NCBI GenBank assembly: GCA_002914805.1
Contig: JXTB01000126.1
Coordinates: 815,372-879,371 of the forward strand
Length of the DNA stretch: 64,000 nucleotides
Source of the DNA: Parasponia andersonii
Lineage: Eukaryota > Streptophyta > Magnoliopsida > Rosales > Cannabaceae
Direction: 5' to 3'
Both the position numbers and the translations under genes were made by a program. Below the pieces are notes generated by a model. The model worked only from the letters and a program-made list of their open reading frames with translations. It was not told the origin of the DNA and searched no databases. Numbering within the stretch: position 1 is the first letter of the stretch; every line of letters begins with the position of its first letter. Below are positions 45,011 through 56,239 of the stretch, piece by piece.

Positions 45011-46151
45011 AAGACCGACATTGAGGGAGCTTCAAGCAGTTACTTTAATCTACCATCTCGCTATGAAATTCCCGACTCAACATAGAGTAAGCGAAGTGCG
45101 AGGCAACCAATATGATGCGCGGACTTGTTATAATAATTCTTCAAAACTCGCAGCAAAAGATGTAGCACCTCACACAATGATGGTCCAGCTACAAGTTGAA
45201 GTATCAAGTGAAGCGTCAAGTAAAGCATCAAGGGAAGCGTCAGGCAAAACGTCAATCAAAGACCTCGATCCTTGAGAAATCGGTGGAGAAGTCAAGACTG
45301 GACCTATAGAAAACGTGGAAGATTTGTCAATCGACAGGTCTTCGAAGGTTCTAAAAATTGGAGCAAAGCTTCAAGAACCTATGCGAGCTTCATTGGTTAC
45401 TTTTCTGAAATCAAACTTGGATATCTTCGCATGGCAACATTCAGAAATGGTGGGAATTGATCCAAATATCATGTGTCATCGCCTTACTATAGATATGACG
45501 AAAAATCCTGCATGGCAAAAAAGAAGAGCCATGAATCCAGAACACTACGTCGCATTGAAAGAAGAGGTAGAGAAGTTACTCGAAATTGGATTCATCAGGG
45601 AATCTTTCTACCCGAACTGGCTTGCAAACCTAGTTCTAGTAAAGAAACCTAATGGGAAGTGGAGAACTTGCATTGATTTCTCTGATCTCAACAAAGCATG
45701 TCCGAATGACAGTTTTCCCCTTCCAAGAATCGACCAGCTTGTAGATGCGACATCGGGCATGAACTCTTAAGCTTTATGGACGCGTATTCTGGATACAATC
45801 AAATCCTTATGTACGACCTAGATGAGGAGTATACCTCATTTATCACTAATCGAGGATTACAAAAAATTGCCCTTTGGACTCATTAACACAGGAGCAACTT
45901 ATCAGTGTCTTATCAATATAATGTTTGCGAAACAAATTGGTAAGACAATAGAAGTATATGTCGATGATATGTTGGTAAAATCGAAGAAAGCTGAAGATCA
46001 CGTCAGACACCTTGATGAGATGTTCAAAATTCTTCGAAAATACCAGACAAAGCTGAACCCCCAGAAGTGTGTATTCGGAGTAGGATCCGAAAAATTCCTG
46101 GGGTTCATGGTCAATCAGCGAGGCATTGAAGCTAACCCTCAGAAGATATAA
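45011..46151 (+). pseudogene. Element C reverse transcriptase
   Basis: Spacer with a short Ser/Ala/Lys repeat (45197-45260), then IFAWQHSEMVG, KKPNGKWRTCIDFSDLNKAC, FPLPRIDQLVDATSG. A frameshift at about 45760 follows, then the LWTRILDTIKS / MDAYSGYNQI region in a shifted frame, and YVDDMLVKSKKAEDHVRHLD (catalytic Asp pair) to FLGFMVNQRGIEANPQKI with a TAA at 46149. It keeps the CGA that is TGA in element B. Confidence 0.85.
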
Positions 46152-47050
46152 GCACTAATTGATATGCAGTCCTCTCGTAAACCCAAAGATGTGCAAAGCC
46201 TGGCCGGAAGAGTGGCTGCACTGCGTCGATTTGTATCTAGGTCAACCGATAAATGCCAACCGTTCTTCGAAGTATTGAAGGGTTCAAAGAGATTCGAGTG
46301 AACGGAAGAATATGAGCAGGTATTTCAAGAATTAAAAACACATTTGGGTTCTCCTCCACTTTTGTCAAAACCAAATCTGGGGGAAAAGTTATACTTGTAT
46401 CTCGTTGTTTCAAAATATGCGACAAGTGCTGCATTAATTCGAGAAGAAAAAGTATAGCAACCTATATATTACGTAAGTAAAAGATTACTTGATGCCGAAA
46501 TAAGATATCCAGAGATGGAAAAGTTGGCATTAGCACTCATTGTCGTGTCTAGGAAGCTTCACCTTATTTTCATGCGCACTCCATCAAAGTTTTCACGAAT
46601 TTTCCATTAAAGCAGATTCTATAAAAACCTGAGGCTTCGAGATGACTATTTAAGTGGGTTATTGAGTTGAGTTAATTTGACATCAATTTTCAACCTTGCA
46701 CTGCGATTAAAGATCAAGTTCTTCCAGATTTTATTACAGAATTCACATATGATGTCAATCTTTCCACAAAAGTAATCAAGAAGCTTGCTATAGATTTATC
46801 AAGATTGTGGAAACTTTACGTTGATGGATCGTCAAACGAGAATGGAGCCAGTGCGGGCTTAGTGCTAATCAATCCTAAAGGGCATAATATTCATTGTGCA
46901 CTTCGCTTCAATTTCCAGTATCGAATAATGAGGCAGAATAAAAGCACTGATAGCTGAGCTGAAGCTCGCACAAAAATGACGGCCGAGATGATTGAGGTAT
47001 ACAGTGCTTCTCAGTTGGTCGTTTGTCAAGTGATCGGTGATTATCAAGCA
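46152..47050 (+). pseudogene. Element C RNase H region
   Basis: Connection: SLAGRVAALRRFVSRSTDKC, then KYATSAALIREEK, with TGA and TAG stops at about 46299 and 46456. RNase H: LYVDGSSNENGASAGLVLIN near 46815-46875 (first Asp), a frameshifted NNEAE part near 46925, and EVYSASQLVV near 46995, where the catalytic Asp of VYSDSQL is Ala. Several frame breaks make it inactive. Confidence 0.75.
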
Positions 47051-48928
47051 ATAGGAGAGATAATGATGGCCTACTTACAAGAAGTACAACGACTATTCTC
47101 GACATTTACTGCTTTTAGCATACAAATTCTTCCTTGCATTAAGAATACTCGAGCAGATGCTCTAGCTAAGCTCGCTTCAATGAAAGACGTAGAATTATTA
47201 AAGGTGGTTCCTGTCGAATTTCTTGTGAAACTGAGTATCGAAGTAGAGCCCCAAGTGACTATGCTGGTTGATAGAAAACCATCATCGATGGATCCTATAA
47301 TAAAGTATCTACAAAATGGTGATCTTTCTGAAAGCAAAGATGACGCAAAGCGGCTTCGAATGAAGACAACCCGCTATATCATCTATGATGGGAAGATTTA
47401 TCGAAGAAGTTTTAGCTTGCCGTTATTATTATGTGTTGATGAAGAAAAAGCACATTATATTATGAGGGAAATTCACGAAAGAATATGTGAAAATCATTCC
47501 AAGGGGTAGGCACTTACGAATAAGGTTCTCATACAAAGATATTTTTGGCCAACTATGAATAAAGATACAATGGAATTTTCTAGGAAATGTGACAAATGTC
47601 AACGATTTACAACTATTTCTAGAATGCCACATATTCCTCTAACTCCAATGACTAGTCCATGGCCATTTGTAGTATGAGGAATTGATATTATCGGAATGCT
47701 TCCATTGGCACGAGATGGATTGAAGTATGCAGTGGTCGCAGTCGATTATTTCACAAAGTGGACAGAAGCTGAAGCCTTGAGTACTATTTCCTCAAAGAAG
47801 ATGGTAGATTTTATTTATAAATTTATAATCTGTTGTTATAGTATACCACATACTATAATTTCCGATAATGGGAAACAATTTGTGTAATGTCCCAAGTCCC
47901 ATATCGGGTATGCTCTGGGAAGATCATGGGTATTTAAGTGGTAGTCTATGAGCCCAAAAGTACCTTCAAGCTAGCACTTTTGGGTGAGGTCCAGAGGTGT
48001 TACATTTGGTATCAAAGCTAACCCATTCCATACCAGTGTGGGCCTTGGAAGGCTACCACGAACCGGAATTGTGGTGAATATGGACCCTGCCCATGGGGGT
48101 AATATGTGGGCTATTGAATGTGAACCCCCTAGCGAGGATGCTAGACCCTTAACAAGGAGAGATTATAATACCCCAAGTCCCACATCGGGTATGCTCTGGG
48201 AAGATCATGGATATTTAAGTGGTGGTCTATGAGCCCAAAAGTACCTTCAAGCTAGCACTTTTGGGTGAGACATAGTGGTATTACAATTTGACTACGATGA
48301 GTTTCGTAACTTCTGCTACAACTTAGGCATCAAGAAGAGCTTCTCCGCTATTATTCATCCACAAGCCAATGGGCAGGTCGAATCTATAAACAAGATACTT
48401 AAACAGAACCTAAAGACAAAGCTGGAAGAGCACAAAGGAGCTTGGCCAGATATGCTACCTGAGGTATTATGGGCTTATCGCATCACTCAATGAACTGCTA
48501 CTGGAGAAAGTCCATTCTTTTTAGCTTATGGATACGAAGCAATGGTACCAGTAGAAATTGGTGCGAGCTCTCTACGACGATCTACTTATGAGCAAGATCA
48601 GAATAATACACTTATGAGGATTGAGCTTGATCTTTTAGAAGAAAGGTGTGAGCAGTCTCAGCTTCGGATCGCATCATATCAACAGCGCACTGCTCGGTAT
48701 TATAACTCTAAAGTCAGAAGCTGGGTATTTGAAATTGGTGATCTTGTTCTTCGATAAGTTCTACCTAATAATAAAGAGTACAGTGCTGGTGTATTTAGAC
48801 CTTCTTGGGAAGGACCATACGTTATTGACGCCATCATTCGACCTGGGACGTACAAGCTAGCCCACACTGGGGGACAAAAGAACGAGCATGCTTGGAATGC
48901 AGAACAACTTTGTCGCTATTATCAGTAA
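47051..48928 (+). pseudogene. Element C integrase, split by a TRIM
   Basis: The zinc-binding part is readable as MREIHERICENHSKG, then a stop, then CDKCQRF. The core starts GIDIIGMLPLARDGLKYAVV (first Asp) and continues to IISDNGKQF (second Asp), where the TRIM at 47883-48285 interrupts it. It resumes at DYDEFRNFCYNLGIKKSFSA and NGQVESINKILKQN (catalytic Glu), goes on to LPEVLWAYRITQ and a TGA, and ends at RYYQ (stop 48926-48928). The uninterrupted joining sequence agrees with element B, so the TRIM came after element C. Confidence 0.85.
47883..48285 (+). mobile_element. TRIM (terminal-repeat retrotransposon in miniature)
   Basis: 403 bp with two 122-bp direct terminal repeats (47883-48004 from TGTAATGTCCCAAG to GTGTTACA; 48164-48285 from TATAATACCCCAAG to GTATTACA). 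It is flanked by a perfect 5-bp target duplication ATTTG (47878-47882; 48286-48290). After the first repeat comes TTGGTATCAAAGC (48005-48018), a methionine-initiator-type primer site one base off GGTATCAGAGC. Before the second is a purine run AACAAGGAGAGA (48151-48162). The internal 159 bp codes for nothing recognised; the frame at 47984-48232 crosses a terminal repeat and is chance. The repeats are about 90% identical by eye. Confidence 0.93.
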
Positions 48929-49671
48929 ATCTTCATGTATATCTTCATGTATTTTCAACGACCTAGGGGGGCATCTTGTATTCGTCATTCGTCGTCATTT
49001 ATCAATAAAGATGTCTTTCTTCGATTATTACTTCAATTTTATTTGGTTCATCTTTGATAGTTTTATGGCAATCTGCGAACACATAAAACTCGGGGGGCAG
49101 TGGGATCAGAATGTTATCTCCCACTCACTTCCTAAGGGACTATGCAAATGTTCATTTAGAGGGGTTGGAATTTTAGATCGCCGAACTTCTAAAATTCCTT
49201 AAAATCTTAGGATTTTCTCCTCGCTTCATGCCATAGCATGTCTTATTACGCAATTTCCTTCCTCGAACAATAAAGTAACTAAGCAAAAGGTTTATTATTC
49301 GATGTGATATATTGCTATATTACATTTTGCCATGGAACTTTTGAAAAATAGTATTAAGTTCGCATCACTCATACTTGCTGTTTTCTCAAGCGACCTAACC
49401 TATCCTAACACTTGAAACCTATTTTAAGTTAGTTGGATTCGAATCGCAATAGCATACTGATCAATCACCTAGTGATTGATTACTTGGTTAAATTATGCAT
49501 CTTTATATTATAATGTATTATGTTTTAATTATTTTGTAGGAGTAAATATTTGACAAGAAAAGTTCCATTGATTAAAGCTCGCACCTGTATGCAAGCAAAG
49601 TATTACAAAACAGAAAGGACCAACCCATATTATTCTGAAACTCTAATAAATAAACAATATATACGTAGTGA
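48929..49671. other. Spacer between pol and the antisense gene of element C
   Basis: Convergent intergenic region, conserved in order with element B (30050-30700). The plus-strand frame at 48888-49202 extends from the end of pol and is not considered a gene. Confidence 0.5.
49089..49105 (+). other. Internal polypurine-like tract of element C
   Basis: CTCGGGGGGCAGTGGGA, at the same relative place as the tract at 30566-30582 in element B (one mismatch). It is conserved although the surrounding spacer has diverged more. Confidence 0.5.
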
Positions 49672-51866
49672 TTATGTAGATGTGCTCGCTCCACCATTTT
49701 TTGCAGCTTCGGTTTCCTTCCAGCTCTAGACAAGCTCGACCACATCTTCACCAAGGATGGAAAAATCAAAGTCTGGATGCTCGTATATGATATTGTATAT
49801 TATAGTCGACGAGGCGATGTCGCTGGCCTTTTCTTCGAGTTCCTTGCCTTCAGTGGCCCTGAACTCTTCTATAGCCTTGCGAGCCGCCTCTGTTGTTGCC
49901 TCCTTTAGAACATCTGAATGCTCAGAGATGGTTTTCTCAAGTTCTTTAATTTTTTCCTCGAGTTTCTCCTTGGCCAGGTCTTCACGCAGCTGCTGTTTCT
50001 CCAACTCTAAGGAATTTCTCTCTTCTTCGCGAGTTTTCTTCAAGTCCTCAAATGCTTGGGTCATTTCTTCGACCTTTTCGGCCTTCTCCATACATTCGAG
50101 GACCAAGTCATGCATCAAAATAGTTGCTGCAGCAATCTGAAAATATTACATATTAATACAAGAAAAGTACGCCGAAGAGTAAAGATAGAAGAATCTTACA
50201 TTTGCCAATATCCTCATCTCAGCACTAAAAGCGACCTTGGCTGGTCGTTGCTTCATCCTCTCCCAACCTTCTTCAGAAGTGAAGTGGTCGATAAAGGCCG
50301 CGCTCAAACCAGCCTTTTCTGGCAGTTGGTGAAGGAGTGCGAAAACCTCCTCGTCCTTGTCGGCCTGGCTCGGTCCCCTTGAAGAGGTGGTTGTTTTCTT
50401 GGATGGCTCAAGCTGGCTCGCAGTTTTTGAAGGCTAAGGAGGAGGCGAGCTTGTTGGGATGTCCTCGAAGGCGACTTTTCGCTTCTTTGAAGTGTCGACC
50501 TTCTCTTTCCCTTTCGTCGAGGAAGAGGGTGTGCTATCTGGTGTCTTAGACTTTACCATTGACCCCAGGGTTAAAGGTGATGCTCGCAGTCTGCTGCCAA
50601 TTGCCATTTCTGTACAAATATGATTAGTTAGCATGCGAGGTATGTAAATGTGACAAAGAGGAGGAATAATAGAAAAATTACCTTCTTGCTGCTAAGAGAA
50701 TGGTGGCAATGGAGCTTCTAGAGATAATGGTTTTGAGGCAAGGGTGGTAGGTTTTGCTGCTAAGAGAATGGTGGCAATGGAGCTTCTAGAGATAATGGTT
50801 TTGAGGCAGGGGTGGTAGGTGCTTTTTGTTTCATGGGTTTAGAAGACGAGGCACCCATTTCCTTCTGTTTCCTCTACTTCTTCTTCGAGCTCGGGGGTTT
50901 AGTTAGACGGTTGGCAGACTCTGGAAGAGCGGCTCCCTTTGGGAATAGCCTGAAAGCAACTAGGTTCTTGATCATTCGAAGCCTCTTCCAATCAATTTCT
51001 TCGATCGGAAGATTGTTTATTTTATACACCCTTGCAAGCTGCTCTTTGGAGAGTCTTGGACGTTCCCTGTTACCTACGATGACATACAAATGCGATCAGA
51101 TTGATATATTTATATAGATCTATAAGCTGAAATTTACCTACCAGAATGTTGAAAGAAGCCGTTATCCGCGTAGTTAAAATGAAAAAATAGATTTTTTTCA
51201 TTTTCTCATGTTGTTGCAAACTCTGTGGATGGTTTTTATGGCTTGATTCGACCACTTATTCACATAGAAAAAGCTAAAATCTGAAGGGTTTGACTTCACT
51301 TAGTAGAACCAAGCGAACTCTTCAGGAGTGAGAGATTTTAAACCTAATTTGTGGTATAATATGTATAGACCTACCATGTATCTATATGTGTTTGGGGTTA
51401 GTTGAAAATGGACAACTCCATAATAGTCGACGATCGATTTTATGTATAGATGAAGTAGGAGGTGGATACCACATCTGAGAACCGCATATGAGAATGAGGC
51501 GATTCCACAAGAAGGTGTGTGTGGTCGATTGAACTTTGTAGGTAGGCGAAGGGGGACGTCGATTTTGTAGTTGCATACGATCTTTCTAAGCTTATTTGTT
51601 ATACAACTTGTCTTTATATTGGTACATGACCAATCTTCTTCTACATACTAATAACCCGATGCAAATGCAAGGACGTCTCTAATATGCCGAGACCATTGGT
51701 CTTGAGGGAGGTCGCCTATGCGAGGACTACTTTGCCTAGTCCCGGTTATTTCTACTTCAGGTTCTGGCTCAAGATAGTCTTCAAGGTTTATAGAGCTAAT
51801 GCTTGTACTAAAGGACAATTCTCCCAAGAATGCATTCCCCTCCCTAAATTCCTCACTACTAGATAT
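49672..51866 (-). pseudogene. Antisense gene of element C
   Basis: Same exon plan as in element B, on the minus strand: 51866-51142, 51073-50682, 50609-50200, 50136-49672. The start is ATA (51866) in place of the ATG of element B, in the same context (CAG|ATA TCT AGT AGT). Exon 1 is broken by a TAG after FASGY, a TAA in FAWFY*VK and a frameshift near 51195. Exon 2 keeps LARVYKINNLPIEEIDWKRL; exon 3 keeps KGKEKVDTSKKRKVAFEDIP; exon 4 keeps a coiled coil (EREERNSLELEKQQLRED-like, KEATTEAARKAIEEF) and EHPDFDFSILGEDVVELV, followed by TAG for Gln. The exon 2/3 acceptor (TGTACAG|AAATGG) is intact here. A 68-bp duplication lies in exon 2. It allows the intron borders of element B to be confirmed by comparison. 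Confidence 0.75.
50686..50821. repeat. 68-bp tandem duplication in exon 2 of the element C antisense gene
   Basis: TTGCTGCTAAGAGAATGGTG through GAGGCAAGGGTGGTAGGT is repeated almost perfectly (50686-50753 and 50754-50821). 68 is not a multiple of three, so it also shifts the frame. Confidence 0.85.
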
Positions 51867-52540
51867 CTGAAAAAAAAATATGGGATGGATTTAGTCTAAT
51901 GCGAGGATCAGGTATCCTTGCTATATGCGAGCAATTTGGAGCCACAAATCCTAGGATTTCTATCGACAACAAACTGTTCATCGAATGTTTCCTAATCAAT
52001 CTATGGGTTCATCAAAAATTGTTCGAGCAACTCTTCGGCAATTTGTTACTCGATTGATTTTGGTTTTCAAACGTTAGGATTTCAGATCCTAAATTTCTTC
52101 TATGAGTTCGTCTATCAATCATCTAAAAGTAGTTTATTCGATAAGTTAATGGAGAGATTCTAAGATATTCCCATTTTTTTAGACCATCTGAATATGGGGA
52201 TGGGTTTATTTTCGGGGCACTTAGGCTCTATGATTCATCTTTCTATTTCTAGTAATAAGCTCGGTAAATCAAGGTATATCTAGAAATCAAAAAACAACAA
52301 TTCTTTAAGAGAGAGAGAGAGAATGTATGCTAACCTTTTTTCAGAGACTGAGAAACTGGGAACGTTGTCTGAGGGATTTTGGTGATGACTTCACAAGAGA
52401 AGACGATGAATTTATGTGAGCTGAAGAGCGGGTAGGGGCACCGAGAGGGTTTTTGCCTTATGGACAGTTTCGGATTTCAGAAGAGATGAAAGAGGAAGAG
52501 GCAGTAATAGGGTTTGAGTTTTGAAGAGTGAGGCGGATTG
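51867..52540 (-). other. Leader intron and leader exon of the element C antisense gene
   Basis: Corresponds to 27360-27900 in element B. The acceptor TTTTTTTTCAG abuts the lost start codon at 51867, and a donor (CTGAAAAAAG|GTTAGC) lies near 52337. The region further upstream holds an (AT)n tract (52550-52580). Confidence 0.45.
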
Positions 52541-52546
52541 ATTTTT

Positions 52547-52549
<3 letters not shown>

Positions 52550-52580
<31 letters not shown>
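52550..52580. repeat. (AT)n microsatellite in element C
   Basis: An AT run near the expected promoter of the antisense gene. In element B the equivalent place has a normal TATAAATA box. Confidence 0.85.
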
Positions 52581-52585
<5 letters not shown>

Positions 52586-52962
52586 AAACATCATCAAATC
52601 ATAGCTGTAAATCATGGCATTCAATTTTTGGATCTAATGGCCGAAATTCAAGCAGGAGTTAATTTTTGAAATTAAATGAGTATTTTTTCGAAATTTGAAA
52701 AGTATCGATTTAAAACAACAGCTGGCGTCATCGCTATCATCGCGTCCACTCGAAAAACGGAGAAGTTACCTCGAGTTTTGCTACTCTCCAGAGAAAGGGT
52801 GCCACATGGTTACGTCTGTTAGGAAAAAGTACGCATGGTTCTGAAAAGATGCAATTTGAGAGCTGGCGACCCTTCGAGGATTTCAAGATTATATCATAAT
52901 GTAGCATTTTTAAGCTCGCAGCTATCAGAGAAGGAAGCTCCATTTTTTCCTAAAGAACTAAT

Positions 52963-52979
52963 GGAGCTGAGGGGAAAAT
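52963..52979 (+). other. Element C polypurine tract
   Basis: GGAGCTGAGGGGAAAAT immediately before the 3' LTR, matching the tract of element B. Confidence 0.75.
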
Positions 52980-53592
52980 TATTGTGCGGTCTAAAATCTA
53001 TATGTTGGTCAATACCAAAAAGGGAAAGTTAGCGACCAAGTTAGATGTGTCAGGTCACATGAGAATTTTCTTTATCAAAGTGCGACTTTCTCCAAATGAG
53101 TTAAGTGCGACCAGTATGAAAAGGAAACTAGATTAAGCTTAATCAAATGGGTAATTTACAAAGAAAGGGAAACAAAGTTTCTCTTTGAAGATCGACCAAT
53201 CATTCTATTTAAGTTATTATCCAATTATATTGTTACTCAAATTGTATATTCTGATTACACACTTACCTATTTTCATAATTGGGAAACATTGAGCTACCCT
53301 CACCTACATAAGGGGAGTTCAATATTACTGTGAGGGACTTTTGGACTTGGACTTCTTTTTTCCGGACAACATTCTGTATTTTAGCTCTACGAGTTCCAAC
53401 CTTGAGACTTAATAAAACTCTTGTAATTCTCTAGAAAATAGTGAAAAACAATGGATGTAGGCTCATCTTTTTTCGGGCTGAACTACTATAAAATTTTCGT
53501 CTCTTTACTTGCTTTGATTTATCAACCCCTTTTCACACATGCCATATTTTGTAATTTTCCTAAATTTATTGTTGACAAAACCTCCGTCAACA
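52980..53592 (+). repeat. Element C 3' LTR
   Basis: 613 bp from TATTGTGCGGTC (first G changed to A) to CTCCGTCAACA. Followed by the TTTTC target duplication. Confidence 0.93.
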
Positions 53593-53597
53593 TTTTC

Positions 53598-54775
53598 TAT
53601 ATATGGTTTTTCTGAACTTGGGACTCCAAGTATTATTATTATATTATTTTTAATTTTTTAGAGGGATTTCAAAATTACTTAAGAATTGGAAAAATGGAAA
53701 AAGTTTTTAGTAATTTTTTCGTGTGCTAGTTATGCTATCTTTTTCACCCTCACATGATCTCATTCCTTGACATATGCGTGGACTCTGTTAAAATATTTAC
53801 TAAAATATATGATATTTTAATAGTATTAAAAGTAGTATAGAGTTTATATACTGAGACATGATATAGTATAAAAGAGACTAAAAAAGAAGGTGAAAGTAGC
53901 ACTTCTTTCTCTTTTTTTATCGTTTATTATTTCTTTAAAGATAATACTTATAGAATACAAAGTTTCTTAATTAGTTTTTGGATGTTCTATTGAATTTATT
54001 GAATCAACTTTTGTTCTTCAAATTCGGTTTATTGGATTTGAGTACTTTGTTTAAACTTGTAGCTAAATGTTAGAATTGTCTCCAACTGACCTAAAAGAAA
54101 AGACTTCAAAAGAGAACTCTATCCTTCATTCTTTTTCTCTCTCAAAAAACTCATATCGTTGCCCTTACAAGAGGCCAGAGATGGAGTGTCTGATCTCTTT
54201 CTCCGACTTCTTCTCCTCCTTTATTTTCCTTTGTCTCTTTTGGGGATGAGAGGTTTTTTTTTTTTTTAATTTTCTAATAAGTTCAGATTTAGATTTGATT
54301 GTACTATCATATTTATACGGATTTTATATCACTTAATCTTAGACCTATGTGGGTTTTAAATTCTACTTACTAGATCTTGAATTTGAGAAATTTTTCTTTG
54401 ATTTAGAAATATAATATGGATGAGTTAGTTTACGTTTCAGCATAGATCTCATTTGGTATTATAATTATAACCTACTTGCCAAGAATGTAGTCTAGTAGCA
54501 GATGAAGACGATTGTTTGCTGGTAATTTTTGTTATTTTCTGCTATCTGAGAATTATGATAGTTCACAATTCTTATTATTATTATGTTTGTAATTCACCTT
54601 TCGTCTCCTTTTTTTAAGAAGTGTGAATTTGTAATCCTTTGTACTTAGACTATAATTGAAGTTTTTTAGTTTTTATTAATATTATTCCATTGAGGAGCAA
54701 GTTTTTATCTTAAAAAAAAAAAAGAAAAAAGAAATTGTAGCTAGACTACTTTTACTATCCCCGCAATCTAAAAAA
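53598..54775. other. AT-rich intergenic DNA
   Basis: No gene supported. The small plus-strand frame at 54067-54249 has a slightly better composition (SLSKNSYRCPYKRPEMECLI) but no start context, partner exons or recognisable homology. Confidence 0.4.
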
Positions 54776-54777
54776 CT

Positions 54778-55135
54778 TTAGCGGTGTTTTGCATCACTAA
54801 AATATAAAAATAAAAAATAAATTATTTTTTAAGAATAAGTATGGATGTTTAGAATTATTCTCTAATTAAGAACTATTTTTAAAAATAGATAATTTAACAA
54901 CAAAATCATGTTTTTTTTAGAGTTTTTTGAACAAACAAAAAAATAAGAATATCGTTTTCTCTCATGATTTTCATTTTTCTCTCTCATCACTTTTTCTATA
55001 GTCTCTCTCTCTCATCCCTTTTTCTACTCTCATTCTTTCTTCTAATTCTCTCACTAATCATTTTTTTCCTCTTAATTCTCTCTAATAATTACTTTTTCTC
55101 TTTTTATTCTCTCTCATCGCTTACTCTCACCCATA
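54778..55135. mobile_element. Truncated, diverged copy of the Harbinger-like MITE
   Basis: Starts TAGCGGTGTTTTGCATCACTAAAA, comparable with GGGGTTGTTTGGCATCATAACTAAAA at 41191. It continues with the same order of motifs (AATTATTTTTTAAGAATAAG; GGATGTTTAGAATTATTCTC) and then the CT-rich TCTCTCTCATCACTTTTTCT block. The right inverted end is missing. Confidence 0.5.
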
Positions 55136-56146
55136 GTAAAAAATGAGGGTTATCCCATAGATCACTCTTCCAAATTGAATAAATGAACCGAAACTAATGG
55201 CTTGGTACAACATAGACACTATAAAACCCAAACATTGTTAAATTATATTTCTCTGACTTTTAACAAAACATATGGAGATTTGAGTTGGTTAATTTAAGAA
55301 CATCTCCAATGCAAATTCCATGTTAATATTATACTAAAATTTGTCTCCGAATTTAAATTGTTATTCCAAGGCACAATGTTATATAGTATGTTATTTTAAA
55401 ATCTTTTATATTGTTTCATGATTAATAATTTAAAAAAGTAATTGGTTGAATATTAAAAAAGTATATGATTAAGCGTTGAAAAATGTACAAATAATTGATG
55501 TAGCATTTGAAAGTGTGAATTTAATATTTTGAATTAGAACATTATGCTATATTTGATGCTCTAATTGAAACCGAGTATAATATATGTTAAATTTGACCGA
55601 ACAAATTTCATCACATTAGAGGAGGATTTTTGTGCAAAAAGCTAAATTATAGTCTTAGCACAATGAAACATCATTGGCATTGGAGATTAATCTTCTTTAC
55701 CTAAGTTGAAGGAATTATAGAAATTTCTTTTTAAAAATTAAACTAAGCAGAATTGAGACAAAGTTTTCATTCTTAGAATTTAATTTTATGTGTAGGATCA
55801 AAAGGTTGTATATTTTTGGGAACTGGGGAATTCTCAAAATAAAGTTTATTAAGAAAAGAGACTAAATTGGAAGGATAATTGAGTATGACATGGCTACAAT
55901 TTTAACCCAGACTTAGGTGTATTTTATAATTTGATAAAGTTGTTTTTAAATATTTTTTTTTTTTCCTTTTTTTAAAATGAACAATAAGTTCGGGAAGGGC
56001 CAGTTGGCGTATGACATACCCTTTGGGAATTACCACATGACCCCCAGATACTAACATGAATCTTCATTAAAGACCCTAAACAGCAGGGGGTAAAGAAGAA
56101 GTGCTTACTAGCCTAATTCGCTACCTGGGGGCAAAGGGGACTTACA
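55136..56146. other. Upstream region of UGT copy 2
   Basis: AT-rich with no clear element. Unlike the region upstream of UGT copy 1, it does not contain the block found at 37960-38475, so the distal upstream sequences of the two active genes differ. Confidence 0.4.
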
Positions 56147-56147
56147 A

Positions 56148-56171
<24 letters not shown>
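56147..56171 (+). promoter_or_regulatory. TATA tract of UGT copy 2
   Basis: A run of TATATA followed by CACACACAAAACTTACAAGCC, about 70-90 bp upstream of the ATG. It is homologous to the TATATATACACACAACTTC of copy 1 but expanded by repeat slippage. Confidence 0.6.
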
Positions 56172-56178
<7 letters not shown>

Positions 56179-56239
56179 AAACTTACAAGCCTGCTCAATC
56201 TTAAGCACAGAATCCCATATTATCGACCATACAAACACC

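Larger units (their letters stand above)
42079..53592 (+). mobile_element. Element C: Tat-type Ty3/gypsy retrotransposon, degenerate
   Basis: Same family as element B but on the plus strand. LTRs at 42079-42689 and 52980-53592 are flanked by a TTTTC target duplication (42074-42078; 53593-53597). Order: LTR, primer site, gag, protease, RT, RNase H, integrase (cut by a TRIM), antisense gene, polypurine tract, LTR. The LTRs differ at roughly 50 of 611 positions by eye (about 8%), so it is older than B, and gag-pol has many stops and several frameshifts. It lies between UGT copies 1 and 2 and adds 11.5 kb to their spacing. Confidence 0.93.

Noticed and set aside
47883..48004. Naming the TRIM as Cassandra
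   Set aside because: Its 122-bp repeat is short for that group and the likeness to 5S rRNA is weak by eye, so I leave the family open.
47984..48232. 82-codon frame inside the integrase region of element C
   Set aside because: It runs across the internal part and second terminal repeat of a 403-bp TRIM. No known protein resemblance.
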